DNA of 64,000 bases, taken from assembly GCA_003298465.1 (NCBI GenBank), contig QNGA01000002.1, forward strand, positions 434,001-498,000, written 5' to 3'. Made by a program: the position numbers and the translations under genes. Under the pieces are notes generated by a model, which saw nothing but the letters and a program-made list of their open reading frames with translations, did no database searches and was not told where the DNA came from. The DNA is from a halophilic archaeon. Lineage in GTDB: Archaea; Halobacteriota; Halobacteria; Halobacteriales; Haladaptataceae. Positions 1 through 9,700 of the stretch are shown in pieces; within the stretch, counting starts at the first letter, position 1, and every line of letters begins with the position of its first letter.

Positions 1-1
1 T

Positions 2-241
2 AGCTTGATAGAGATACACGAAAAAAGAAGTGAAGGAACCGACATTTCGTTCGGATTGACTGACGAACAACAGGAAGCGCTCACGGTGGCGTACAAGAGC
101 GGTTACTTCAGCGAACCGCGCGAGAAGTCCCTCAGCGACATCGCCGAAGAGATCGAGGTCTCCTCGACGGCGATGGGCGGTCGTTTGCGGCGAGGGATGC
201 GGAACTTGGTTTCGGCTACGCTGATCGACGACGAGGATTGA
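2..241 (+). CDS. bacterio-opsin activator-type HTH protein, C-terminal part (truncated by window edge)
   Basis: Only the last ~80 residues are present and the frame stays open to the window start, so the gene begins outside. The segment reads FGLTDEQQEALTVAYKSGYF, then SLSDIAEEIEVSSTAMGGRL, the typical HTH_10 (bat) helix-turn-helix of haloarchaeal regulators, ending in an acidic tail. Family members are sensor-regulators whose N-terminal half carries PAS, GAF or bat-specific domains; which of these is present here cannot be seen. A TTG at position 5 should not be taken as the start. The family assignment is firm; target genes are unknown. Confidence 0.85.
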   Translation, partial: SLIEIHEKRSEGTDISFGLTDEQQEALTVAYKSGYFSEPREKSLSDIAEEIEVSSTAMGGRLRRGMRNLVSATLIDDED

Positions 242-509
242 CGTGTTTCCCGTAACTCGCGTTCGGCGGGAGAGTGGGTTCTGACGACCCGTTCGACGCG
301 AAGATTCGTCGGGAGTAGCCGGCAACCCTTCCTGGAGGGTTTGGAGCAATCGCCATCGGAAGTCTCGACCATCCGCGACCGGTTCACCGATATCGCGGGT
401 CGAAAACCGAAGACGTCGCCTCGGTTACGACTCTGGTTACGGCTTCGTACTTAAACACCGGTCATATTCCACGTCAATGGTCATGCAGCTAAACCCCGAT
501 TAACGGTAT

Positions 510-803
510 ATGAGTAGTAGTACCACGGGGACCACCGCCAAACAGTCGACCCATCACCTCCACCACGAGTGGAACGACGAAGGATGGGTGAGCGACCAGA
601 TTGTCGAAGCAGTCGCTGCGTACGAAAACGAGGACCAGGACGAACTTCCGCCTCTGAGCGACAGCGTCAACCCGGCCGCATTAGATACGTTGTTCGAGGC
701 GACTGACGACGACGCGACGATGGCAGGGTGCGTGACGTTCTCCTACTACGGCTACACGGTGCTCGTCCAGAGTAGCGGACAGGTATTACTCAAGAGAAAG
801 TAA
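510..803 (+). CDS. HalOD1 output domain protein
   Basis: A 97-aa acidic protein with a His-rich N-terminus (HHLHHEW) followed by the small alpha/beta HalOD1 fold: I-V-E-A-V-A-A-Y, then P-P-L-S-D-S-V-N-P-A-A-L-D-T-L-F, and a C-terminal pair of beta strands (VTFSYYGYTVLVQSSG). HalOD1 is a haloarchaeal output domain found alone or fused to signalling domains; its biochemical role is not established. The gene stands alone between the upstream regulator and the CobW-type gene. A paralogue lies at 28685. The start ATG follows a short AT-rich leader (TTAACGGTATATG). Confidence 0.8.
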   Translation: MSSSTTGTTAKQSTHHLHHEWNDEGWVSDQIVEAVAAYENEDQDELPPLSDSVNPAALDTLFEATDDDATMAGCVTFSYYGYTVLVQSSGQVLLKRK

Positions 804-895
804 TCGAGTGAGTAACACTCGCTTCGAACGCGTATCAGAAGAGCCGGTTCCGAACCAGGGATATCTAACCGAGCTACTGAATGGACATCCTTCCT

Positions 896-2014
896 ATGTC
901 ACAGGACACGAAGACGACCGAGTCAGTATCGCCCTCGCAGTCGACGCCGATCACCGTCGTGAGCGGCCCTCTCGGAGCCGGTAAGACGACCCTCGTCAAT
1001 CGACTGCTCCAAAACCCCGGGGGACGGCGGATCGCCGTCATCGTCAACGATATGGGCGAGGTGAACGTCGACGCATCGCTCATCGAACGGAAGACCGACG
1101 AAGGAGTGATCGACCTCTCGAACGGCTGTATCTGCTGTCAGCTACAAGACGACCTCGTCGAGGAATCGAGCCGATTGGCCCGCGAGCGAGAGTTCGACCA
1201 TCTCGTGGTCGAGACGTCCGGAATCTCGGAACCCCTTCCGGTAGCCCGAGCCCTGACCCGGGAGAGCGCCGGTTCGTCGGACCAGTACGATCTGGACACG
1301 ATGGTCTCGGTCGTCGACGCCTACGGATTCTGGAAAGCGTTCGACCCCGACGAAGGGCTCCCAGATGCCGCACCAACTCCCGAACGACCCCTGACTGACG
1401 TCATGATCGACCAGATCGAGTTCTGTGACGTCCTCCTGCTCAACAAGTGCGACATGGTGCCCGACGACGACGTAGAAACGATCGAGACCGTGCTCCGGGA
1501 ACTCCAACCCAGAGCGACCGTCCACCGAACGACCTACGCCGAGGTCGATCCCGAAGTCGTCCTCGACACGGACCGGTTCGATTTCGAGGACACCAAGCGT
1601 GCGCCGGGCTGGAAGCGCGCGCTCGCGGACGGGAGCGAAGGCGACGACCACGACCACGGTGGCGCTTCGGCAGCCGAAGTTCACGGCGTCGAGTCGACGG
1701 TCTACGAGCGCGACCGGCCGTTCCATCCCGGACGGTTCGACGCTTGGCTCGACGACTGGGACGGAGACCTGATCCGCGCCAAGGGATTCACGTGGGTGGC
1801 GAGCCGCCCCGACGAAGTCCTCGGGGTCAACCAAGCCGGTCCGTCGGTCCAGGCCGGCCCCATCGGCGAATGGGGGGCCGACGAACCGGCGACTCGTCTC
1901 GTGTTCATCGGTCGGTCCCTCGACCCGGACCGACTGGCGGCCGAGTTGGACGACTGTCTGGTAGCGGACGAGGAACGCGAGAAGACGTGGCACGACGACC
2001 CCTTCCCACGGTGA
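896..2014 (+). CDS. CobW/COG0523-family metallochaperone GTPase
   Basis: A 372-aa G3E-family P-loop GTPase. With the start at 896, Walker A (GPLGAGKT) is at residues 24-31 and the diagnostic metal-binding motif GCICC at 77-81. The base-recognition NKCD follows near residue 184. A His/Asp-rich linker (DDHDHGG) lies between the GTPase half and the C-terminal CobW_C domain. Family members insert Zn, Co, Fe or other metals into client proteins under GTP control; the metal cannot be told here. An in-frame ATG at 881 exists. I prefer 896 because the TATA-like GGATATCTAA around 858-867 then sits about 30 nt upstream, as in leaderless haloarchaeal promoters. Confidence 0.88.
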   Translation: MSQDTKTTESVSPSQSTPITVVSGPLGAGKTTLVNRLLQNPGGRRIAVIVNDMGEVNVDASLIERKTDEGVIDLSNGCICCQLQDDLVEESSRLAREREFDHLVVETSGISEPLPVARALTRESAGSSDQYDLDTMVSVVDAYGFWKAFDPDEGLPDAAPTPERPLTDVMIDQIEFCDVLLLNKCDMVPDDDVETIETVLRELQPRATVHRTTYAEVDPEVVLDTDRFDFEDTKRAPGWKRALADGSEGDDHDHGGASAAEVHGVESTVYERDRPFHPGRFDAWLDDWDGDLIRAKGFTWVASRPDEVLGVNQAGPSVQAGPIGEWGADEPATRLVFIGRSLDPDRLAAELDDCLVADEEREKTWHDDPFPR

Positions 2015-2019
2015 ACCGC

Positions 2020-2096
2020 CTCGGAGTCACGTGGTTCGAGACGCCGACGGCGTCTCGTCATCACGAGGGAGTGAAGCCCTCTCGAACGACTCCGAG
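2020..2096. other. nested inverted repeats after the CobW gene (possible terminator or structured RNA)
   Basis: Immediately after the CobW stop codon, CTCGGAGTC (2020-2028) pairs with GACTCCGAG (2088-2096), and GTTCGAG (2034-2040) pairs with CTCGAAC (2081-2087). Inside lie two further hairpins: GAGACGCCG/CGGCGTCTC (2038-2056, one-base loop, partly competing with the outer stem) and GAGGG/CCCTC (about 2065-2081). Together they can draw a three-way junction. It sits in the 248-nt convergent gap between genes on opposite strands, so a bidirectional terminator is the simplest reading. A dispersed palindromic repeat is also possible. Confidence 0.45.
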
Positions 2097-2262
2097 ACAC
2101 TCGGCCTGCTCCACCCGTAGAGCCGGTCGTCGACGCCGGTCGGACCGCGGTACCGTCATCGGGACGTCCCCTTCTCCATCGACGCGAACGAGGTTCGGCG
2201 AATCAGCAGCGTCGCTCGTGCCGTTCTCTCACGATACGAAAGAAGCGAGCGGGGTCGGCTAG

Positions 2263-2685
2263 CTATCGGGCAGCGGTTTCCTCGAACGCCTCGACGCCGG
2301 CCTGGGCGACCTCCATGTCCTGATCGACCTGCCCCCCGCTGACGCCGATCGCGCCGACGACTTCGCCGTCCCTCGTCAGCGGATATCCGCCGCCGAAGAC
2401 CACGATGCGGTCGTCGTCGGTGGTCTGGAGTCCGTACAGCGACTCGCCCGGTTGCGACGGTCCTGCCAGTTCGTCGGTCGCCATCTCCAGGGCCGCCGAG
2501 GTGTAGGCCTTGTTCCGGGAGATGTTGACCGATGCGAGCCAGGCGTCGTCCATGCGGTGCTGGGCGATGAGGTTCCCCTCCGAGTTGGCAACCGTTATCA
2601 CCATCGGGTTCTCGATGTCCTGTGCTTTCCGTTCGGCCGCGTCGATAACGTCCTTCGCAGTCTCGAGCGAAATCGTCTGGACCAT
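2263..2685 (-). CDS. GlcG/HbpS family heme-binding-like protein
   Basis: A 140-aa protein starting MVQTISLETAK. It has the conserved family core: VITVANSEGNLIAQHRMDDA, then S-R-N-K-A-Y-T-S-A, and GGYPLTRDGEVVGAIGVSGG near the C-terminus. GlcG/HbpS proteins bind heme or small acids and occur beside glycolate or stress-response genes; catalysis is not proven for most. The open frame extends upstream to 2940, but only from the ATG at 2685 does it resemble the family. A strong TATA-like element (TTGTATATATTTGG on the minus strand, about 2725-2739) supports this start. Divergent from the DoxX gene. Confidence 0.82.
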   Translation of the reverse strand: MVQTISLETAKDVIDAAERKAQDIENPMVITVANSEGNLIAQHRMDDAWLASVNISRNKAYTSAALEMATDELAGPSQPGESLYGLQTTDDDRIVVFGGGYPLTRDGEVVGAIGVSGGQVDQDMEVAQAGVEAFEETAAR

Positions 2686-2986
2686 CCATCTTTCAGCAAG
2701 ACCACGACGGGGGAAAACGTCCGGCCAAATATATACAAGGCATTTATGGTCGGCGAGCGGCCGGCGTTCGTCGAGGGACGATGCCACCGAGCGCTCGGCG
2801 GTGCAGTCTCGGGCGACGCTGCGTTTCGCTTCGGAACTCGCTCGTCTGGTCGCTCGAAATCGCTGTCGTGGTGCGACGTGGCGATTCCGGAGTACGCTGA
2901 GAGAACGTCTCCCCCGGTACGGTCCGCCAGACGGCAACACCGTCCGGTTCCATTGTATTAATTACTCCCGTAGTCGTATAAATCGT
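2686..2986. promoter_or_regulatory. divergent promoter region between the GlcG-type and DoxX genes
   Basis: This 301-nt spacer contains the TATA-like stretch AAATATATACAAGG (2727-2740) serving the minus-strand GlcG-type gene, and AT-rich GTATTAATTACTC (about 2955-2967) ahead of the DoxX ATG. Long open frames cross it on both strands, but none resembles a protein family; they are high-GC shadows. No operator palindrome was recognised. Confidence 0.4.
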
Positions 2987-3409
2987 ATGCTCGCTTCGAT
3001 CGGTCGCATAACGGAATCGTTCGAAGAGCCCGTCTACTCTATCGTTCGCGCGCTCACCGGGCTCTTGTTCATGCAACACGGCGCTCAGAAACTGTTCGGT
3101 CTCTTCGGCGGCGTCGACGGAACCGGTGCCACTGCACCACTCGCCAGTATGTACGGCGCGGCAGGCGTCATCGAGTTCGTCGGGGGCTTGCTCATCGCCG
3201 TTGGAATACTGACCCGGCTCGTCGCGCTCGTCACGATCGGGGAGATGCTCGCCGCCCAGTTCATCGCTCACCTTCCGGAGGGGCTGGTTCCGGTTCAGAA
3301 CGGCGGCGAACTCGGCCTCCTGTACATCGCGGTGTTTCTCGTCCTCGTCGTGTACGGAGACGGGTACTACAGCGTCGAACGCCGACTCCTCGACCGAGAA
3401 CTCGTCTAG
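2987..3409 (+). CDS. DoxX family membrane protein
   Basis: 140 aa with four hydrophobic segments and the DoxX signature near the N-terminus (RALTGLLFMQHGAQKLFG), followed by GVIEFVGGLLIAVGILTR. DoxX-type proteins are small integral membrane proteins, some associated with thiosulfate:quinone oxidoreduction or oxidative-stress resistance; substrate and partner are unknown for most. The ATG at 2987 lies just after AT-rich sequence (GTATAAATCGTATG), consistent with a very short leader. It is monocistronic, convergent with the MFS gene that ends at 3658. Confidence 0.82.
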   Translation: MLASIGRITESFEEPVYSIVRALTGLLFMQHGAQKLFGLFGGVDGTGATAPLASMYGAAGVIEFVGGLLIAVGILTRLVALVTIGEMLAAQFIAHLPEGLVPVQNGGELGLLYIAVFLVLVVYGDGYYSVERRLLDRELV

Positions 3410-3657
3410 TCGGAGCGTCGTACCGCGCTACGCCATCGTGGCGAGTCCTTCGGCTCGTCGGTCCAGTGCCCTCCCCTCGTAGCGTACTTGCCGGTTCTTT
3501 CCCCCGTTGTCGTATTTAGCCAGCGGTCGGAACCGAAGTCGAGAGCACAATCCTCCCAGCGGCGGTACTCGGCCAGCCCGGTCAGGAATCAAGAATCGAT
3601 TCCGAACGACGTGAGCCCCCAAGGCAATTGGCCTGCGCCACCTGTAGAACTCCGACT

Positions 3658-4947
3658 TCAGTCGGACGAGGTCGGCGACGTATGTTTGCTCCCCTGGGAC
3701 TGTTTGACGCTGTTGATCCGACGGCGCAAGAGCACTGTACAGAGCAGTCCGACGAGGAGTGCGGCGCTGACGATGTAGAACGACGTTTCGTAGCTTCCGG
3801 TCGCCTCGACGATTTGTGCGACCAGCATCGGGCCGGCGACGCCAGCGAGTCCCCACGCGGTCAGCGTGTAGCCGTGAATCGCGCCTAGCTCTTTCGTTCC
3901 GAACAGATCTCCGAGGTACGCCGGCAGGCAGGCGAAGCCGCCCCCGTAACAGGTGATGATGAGGAACAGGAGGGACGCGAACAGCAGGACGTTGGTTATG
4001 CGAGGCATGAGGAGGAACGCGGCGATCTGGATGGCGAAGAACACGCCGTAAGTGGTCGTTCGCCCGAGGTAGTCGGAGGCGCTGGCCCAGGCGATGCGAC
4101 CACCGCCGTTGAACACGCCGATGACGCCGACGATGGAGGCGGCGGTGGCCGCGTTAGCGCCGGTGATAGCCTGAGTCATCGGTGACGCCACCGACAGCAG
4201 CATGATGCCGGCCGAGATGTTGATGAACAACATCAGCCACACCAGATAGTACCGCGGCGTCCTGAGCGCCTCCCTGGCGGTGAGCTGTTCGAGGTCGGTG
4301 CTGACGGTCACACCCTTGGTGGCGTCGTCGATCTCGCTCTCGTCCATCCCCTCGGGTACCCAGCCTTCCGGAGGCTTCTTCAGATAGCTCGCGCCAGCGA
4401 CCATCAGGAGCGTGTACCCGACGCCCAGGGCGAAAAACGCCGTCGAGATGCCGGCGTACTGCATAATCGTGTTAGCGACGGGGCCGGTTATCAGCGCCCC
4501 GGCACCGAAGCCCATCACGGCGAGTCCGGTGGCCATTCCTCGCCGGTCGGGGAACCACTCGACGAGGGTCGAGATGGGAGCGATGTATCCGAGACCGATT
4601 CCGATGCCGCTGAGGACGCCGTACGTGCCGATGAACATGGGATAGCTGCCCACCTCGACGGCCACGCCGGCACCGACGGTACCGAGACCGAACAGCGCGG
4701 CCGCCGCGAGTCCGGACAACCGCGGTCCGTGCTTCTCGACGTACCGTCCGAGGAATGCGGCAGAGATGGCGAGGAAGACTATTGCGACGGTGAACGCCAT
4801 CGTCACGTCCGAGATTTCCCACCCCAATGAGTCACGCAGCGGGTTCTGGTACACGCTGTACGCGTACACCGATCCGATCGACAGGTGGATTAGTACCGCC
4901 GACAGTGCTATCAGCCATCGATTTTTCTCTGCATGGGTGTTCGTCAC
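3658..4947 (-). CDS. MFS transporter, OxlT (oxalate/formate antiporter) type
   Basis: A 429-aa, twelve-helix major facilitator protein. The N-terminal SIGSVYAYSVYQNPL and the later LGYIAPISTLVEWFPDRRG match the oxalate:formate antiporter-like subfamily, as does the RIAWASASDYLGR loop after helix 7. A short basic C-terminus follows helix 12. Starts at GTG 4947. It is divergent from, and 275 nt away from, the formate dehydrogenase operon, so formate (or oxalate/formate or another monocarboxylate) is the natural substrate guess. That part is context inference; the MFS/OxlT family call rests on sequence. Confidence 0.8.
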   Translation of the reverse strand: MTNTHAEKNRWLIALSAVLIHLSIGSVYAYSVYQNPLRDSLGWEISDVTMAFTVAIVFLAISAAFLGRYVEKHGPRLSGLAAAALFGLGTVGAGVAVEVGSYPMFIGTYGVLSGIGIGLGYIAPISTLVEWFPDRRGMATGLAVMGFGAGALITGPVANTIMQYAGISTAFFALGVGYTLLMVAGASYLKKPPEGWVPEGMDESEIDDATKGVTVSTDLEQLTAREALRTPRYYLVWLMLFINISAGIMLLSVASPMTQAITGANAATAASIVGVIGVFNGGGRIAWASASDYLGRTTTYGVFFAIQIAAFLLMPRITNVLLFASLLFLIITCYGGGFACLPAYLGDLFGTKELGAIHGYTLTAWGLAGVAGPMLVAQIVEATGSYETSFYIVSAALLVGLLCTVLLRRRINSVKQSQGSKHTSPTSSD

Positions 4948-5222
4948 AATCTATCGAATGGAAACTGCCGAGTTAAAAATTTCGACCAGTGGTAGAGAAT
5001 TTAACAGTCTTAAACAATCTGGCTCGTATCGTATGTCAGCCATCAGATAAATCGTGGGATAGTCGTCACTCTGGGCACGGCGGAGGACCCCCTGCCCCGT
5101 CAAGCCGTCCGATAACCGTACGATCGATTACTGAATGGCTATACAAGATTTTAGTTCATCATTTAATTTACAGTTCGATGTTTGGAGTGGTTTTTTACCA
5201 TCCGACTACGTGGTGTGTGCCG

Positions 5223-6746
5223 ATGTCAAACGACAGGGGAGCCGTCGGCCGTTCGCCGGTCATCCGCGTCGCGGTGGACGTGACAGCTGACCGGGGGAAC
5301 AGGGTACTCGACGCTGCTCGCGATGCCACCGATTCGATCCCCGTCGTACGAACGGGGACGACGGGAATCGGCGAACTCGAACCGCTGGTCATCGCGACTG
5401 ACGGGGGTGAGACCGCCTTCTTCGCATCCCCTCGCCCGTCGACGGTTCGTGACCTCGCAGCCGACGCGGAAGCGAACGGGCTTCCGACCGACCGCGCGGA
5501 CGCCGTCGTCGAACACGCTCCAGGGGTGACGTCGCTGCCGGTTCCACCGGACGGTCCGTTGGCGGTCGGTCGACGCCGCGTTCTCGGACCCTGCGGATGG
5601 GTCGACCCGCTCGATCCGAACGAGTACGCGCTCGTGTCGCCCGAACGAGACGCCGGCGACGTTGCGGACCTCGGACTACTCGGCCGCGGAAGAGGTGACG
5701 CCACCGCCGACGAACCCGCCGCCGACGCGTGGAAGCAAGCGCGCCAGACAGACGGTGAGCCCGTCGTCGTCGTCAACGCCAACGACGCCGACGACCCATC
5801 GCGGACGGACCGGACGTTGCTCGACGGCGCGCCGATGTCCGTCCTCGACGGGATGGCAGCTATCGTCGAGTACGTCGGTGCCACGGACGCGGTTATCTAC
5901 CTGAACGAGACCGACACCGGCCTCCAGCGGCGCGTCCGCCGCGCCGTCGAGGCAGTCGAAGGGAAGCTGCCGGTCGTCCCCCAGCTCGTCGTCGGCCCCG
6001 ACGAGTATCGCGCCGGTGCGCCGACGGCCGCACTCGAGTCGATGGAAGGGGCAGACCGAATCGAACCGCGCCGTCAGCCACCGACACCTGCGACGCACGG
6101 ACTCTATGGCCGCCCGACGGTCGTCCACACGCCGCGGACGGTCGCTCAGGTCCAGTGCGCGCTCCGCGACCCGGACGCGTTCGACCCAGACGCTGCCGAT
6201 CCCGGCACCCGGCTCGTGACCGTAACCGGCGACGTGGCCGCTCCCGCGACCATCGAGCTGGCATCCAGCGACAGTCTCGCCGTCGCTCGGGACGCCGTCG
6301 ATATGGACGGGGGCTTCAAGATGGCCTGCGTCGGCGGTATTCTCGGCGGGATCACCCGCAGCTTGGATATCACGGCCACCGCCGGGTCCCTCGACGCGGC
6401 AACGCTCGGGACGGAGGGCGTCGTCGAGCTGTTGAACGACGAGCGGTGTGCGGTCGCGACCGCGGGCGAGCGAGCCCACTTCGCGTCGACGGAGAACAGC
6501 GGCCGATGCGTCCCCGGCCGAGAGGGGACTCGACAGCTCACCGACCTGTTGCGCGATATCTACCAGGGCTCGTTCGAGACAGACAAGATTCGCGAACTCG
6601 GGCGGGTGATGCGACGTTCGAGTAACTGCCAGATCGGAGCGCACGCACCGCGTCCGGCGCTGACCGCGATAGCGGAGTTCGAACCGGAGTTCCAAGCACA
6701 CGTCGATAGCCGCTGTCCGAGCGGCACCTGTTCCGAAAACCTATGA
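5223..6746 (+). CDS. NuoF/FdhB-like subunit of formate dehydrogenase with eroded cofactor motifs
   Basis: 507 aa. The arrangement follows NADH-binding (51 kDa/NuoF) subunits: a degenerate FMN/NADH region (LLGRGRGD, 152-159, where NuoF has GRGG), a VVNANDADDPSRTDR stretch matching the NuoF CNADE..P.DR segment, an SLBB-like part (LYGRPTVVHTPRTVAQV), and the C-terminal Fe-S helical domain. The cluster motif is incomplete. S426-G-R-C429-V-P-G432 replaces C-G-x-C-x-P-C; only C429 and the distal C469 remain. The N-terminal ~110 residues occupy the NuoE/thioredoxin-like position without its Cys ligands. It overlaps fdhA by ATGA (6743-6746), so a tight complex partner is likely. The frame is open upstream, but ATG 5223 starts the recognisable protein. 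Confidence 0.72.
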   Translation: MSNDRGAVGRSPVIRVAVDVTADRGNRVLDAARDATDSIPVVRTGTTGIGELEPLVIATDGGETAFFASPRPSTVRDLAADAEANGLPTDRADAVVEHAPGVTSLPVPPDGPLAVGRRRVLGPCGWVDPLDPNEYALVSPERDAGDVADLGLLGRGRGDATADEPAADAWKQARQTDGEPVVVVNANDADDPSRTDRTLLDGAPMSVLDGMAAIVEYVGATDAVIYLNETDTGLQRRVRRAVEAVEGKLPVVPQLVVGPDEYRAGAPTAALESMEGADRIEPRRQPPTPATHGLYGRPTVVHTPRTVAQVQCALRDPDAFDPDAADPGTRLVTVTGDVAAPATIELASSDSLAVARDAVDMDGGFKMACVGGILGGITRSLDITATAGSLDAATLGTEGVVELLNDERCAVATAGERAHFASTENSGRCVPGREGTRQLTDLLRDIYQGSFETDKIRELGRVMRRSSNCQIGAHAPRPALTAIAEFEPEFQAHVDSRCPSGTCSENL

Positions 6747-9700
6747 GTACTGACGACCCCCTTCCAGGAGTTCCAGATCTCGACGACCCACAGCACCGGA
6801 CGTCGGTCACGGCGGAGTTCGAGACCGGTACAGCGAACGATTCCGAGGCGGGAACGGACGGCGAGACGCCAACGACGCTGACCGTCAACGGAACGCCGGT
6901 CTCGGTACCGCCGGGTTCGACCATCGTCGACGCGATGCAGGCCGTCGACGACGCCACGGTGACCGTCGAACCGGGCGCCGACGGCGTCGAGAAAGACGCC
7001 GACGTTCCCGCGTTGTGTTACTACGACCGAGACGGGGACGGGAGCGACGAAATCGGACCGCGCAGCGAGTGCCGTACCTGTATGGTCGAGACTGAACGAC
7101 ACGGTCTGGTTCCGTCCTGTTCGTTCCCGGCCGAGGACGGACTGACGGTCGAGACCGACACACCCGACGCCGAGGAGAGTCGCAGCGTCAACCTCGACCT
7201 CGTGCTCTCGAACCACAACCTCCGGTGTACGACCTGTAACGGGAACGGTCGCTGTGAACTGCAAGACACAGCGATCAGCGAGGGCGTCGACCACCCGCGC
7301 TACGGCGTGTTCGACGACCGCGACGAGTACGAACCCATCGACGATACCTCGTCGTTCATCCAGATAGATCGCAACAAGTGTATCCTCTGCAACCGGTGCG
7401 TCGAAAGCTGCAACGACGTCCAGGTCGAGGGCGTCCTCCGCATGGAAGGACACGGCGAGGACACCCGCATCGGATTCCAGTCCGACGCCGAGACCATGGC
7501 CGACTCGGAGTGCGTCTCCTGTGGGCACTGTGCTACCGTCTGCCCGACCGGTGCACTCACCGAGAAAGGTATCGGCGGCGCCGGGACGCTTCCGCTACCC
7601 GGCTTCTCGCAGCGGAATTCCGTCGGCACGGTCATCGAGAGCGACGACGCAGAGACGCTGGACGACACGACCGCCCCGAACCGCTCGCCCGACCCCGGTG
7701 GCACCGTCGGTGTCGACGCGGACACGACCGCCGATTCGGGCGACGCGGCAGGTGTCGCTCGGTTCATGACCGGAGCGAAAAAGCGCGCAGCGGACCTCGC
7801 TAGCGAGTACGGCCGGAAGGCGATGCTGTTCGGCGAGCACACCGCCGAGAACGTCGCGACGAAAGCGCTGTCCGAAGGACGCCTCTTCGACGTCGCCGAC
7901 GCCGTCAGCAGCCACCGACTCGACGACGTCGACACCGAAGAGACCACCTGCGGGTTCTGCGCGGTCGGCTGTCGCTTCGAGATGTGGGGCAAGGACGGCG
8001 ACGCGCTCGGCGTCCAACCGGTCGCCGACCCCGACGCGGCACCCGCCAACAACTTCTCGACCTGCGTGAAGGGCAAGTTCGGTCACGAGTTCTCCAACAG
8101 TAATGAACGTCTCACGCAGCCTCTCGTTCGCAACGACGACGGCGAGTTCGAGACGGCGAGCTGGGACGCGGCCCTCGACTACGTCGCCGAGAACCTGAAC
8201 CGGATACAGGACGAACACGGTGTCGACGCAGTCAGTTGCCTCGCCTCGTCGAAGGGGAGCAACGAAGAAGCCTACCTCGTCCAGAAGTTCGCCCGCCAAG
8301 TGCTGGGGACGAAGAACGTCGACAACTGCGCCCGCCTGTGTCACTCCTCGACCGTCGCCGCGCTCCAGCAGACGCTGGGCTACGGCGCGATGACCAACCG
8401 CATCAACGAAGACATCGGGGAGGCCGACGCCTACCTCATCACCGGGTCGAACACGACCGAATCGCATCCGGTTCTGGCGACCCGCATCAAACAGAACGTC
8501 CGCGACGGCGCCGATCTGGTGGTGTTCGACCCGCGCGAGGTCGGCATCGCCGAACACGCCGACCAGTACACCCGGACCGAGCCGGGTTACGACGTCGCCT
8601 GGATCAACGGCCTGATTCGATACGTCGTCGAACACGACCTCCACGACGAGGCGTTCATCGAGCGCAACACCAAGCGTTTCGAGGCGCTCAAAGAGAAGGT
8701 ACAGCCGTACACGCCGGAAACGGTCCAAGAGCTAGCCGGCGTACCGGCGGACGAACTCCGCGCTGCTGCAGAGACGCTGGCCGAGGCGGAGAACGTCGTC
8801 TTTGGCTGGGCGATGGGGATGACCCAGTCCAGCCACGGTACCCAAAACGTCCTCGCGCTCGCGAATCTCGCGCTCACGCTTGGCCAGGTCGGTAAGCCGG
8901 GCGCCGGCCTCTCCCCGTTCCGCGGGCAGAACAACGTCCAGGGCGGTGGCGGCGACATGGGAACGCTCCCCGGAAGTCTGCCCGGCTACCAGGACCCGTC
9001 CGACGAAGAGGTCGGGGAGAAGTTCGCGGACGCGTGGGGCGAACGCCCGCCCGAAGAGCCCGGTCTCAAGGTCCCGGAGATGTTCAGCGAGGTCCACGAA
9101 GGCAACCTCCGAGGGATGTACGTCGTCGGCGAGAACCCCGCGCTCTCCGAACCTGACGTCCAGCACGCCGGGGAAGCCCTGCAGAAGTTGGATTTCCTCG
9201 TCGTTCAGGACATCTTCATGACCGAGACGGCGGAACACGCCGACGTGATACTTCCCGCAGCGACCTCGCCGGAGAAACACGGCACGTTCACCAACACGGA
9301 ACGCCGCGTTCAGCGCGTTCGACCGACCGCCGACCCGCCGGGAAGCGCGCGCCAAGACTGGGAGATAACCCAGGAACTGGCGAGTCGCCTCGGGTACGAC
9401 TGGGGCTACGACCACCCGCGGGAGGTCATGGACGAGATCGCTGATCTCGTCCCGATCTACGGCGGCGTGAGTTACGATCGGCTCGAAGAAGGCGAGGAGC
9501 ACGGCCTTCAGTGGCCCTGCTGGGACGAGGACCACCCTGGAACGCCGTATCTCTACGACTACGAGGACGGGAACTTCAACTTCGACGACGGCCTCGCTCG
9601 CTTCGTCCCGGCGGACGGCGGCCGCCCCGGCGAGGTTCCCGACGAGAAGTACCCGCTCACGCTCACCTCCGGACGCGTCCTCTACCACTGGCACACTGGA

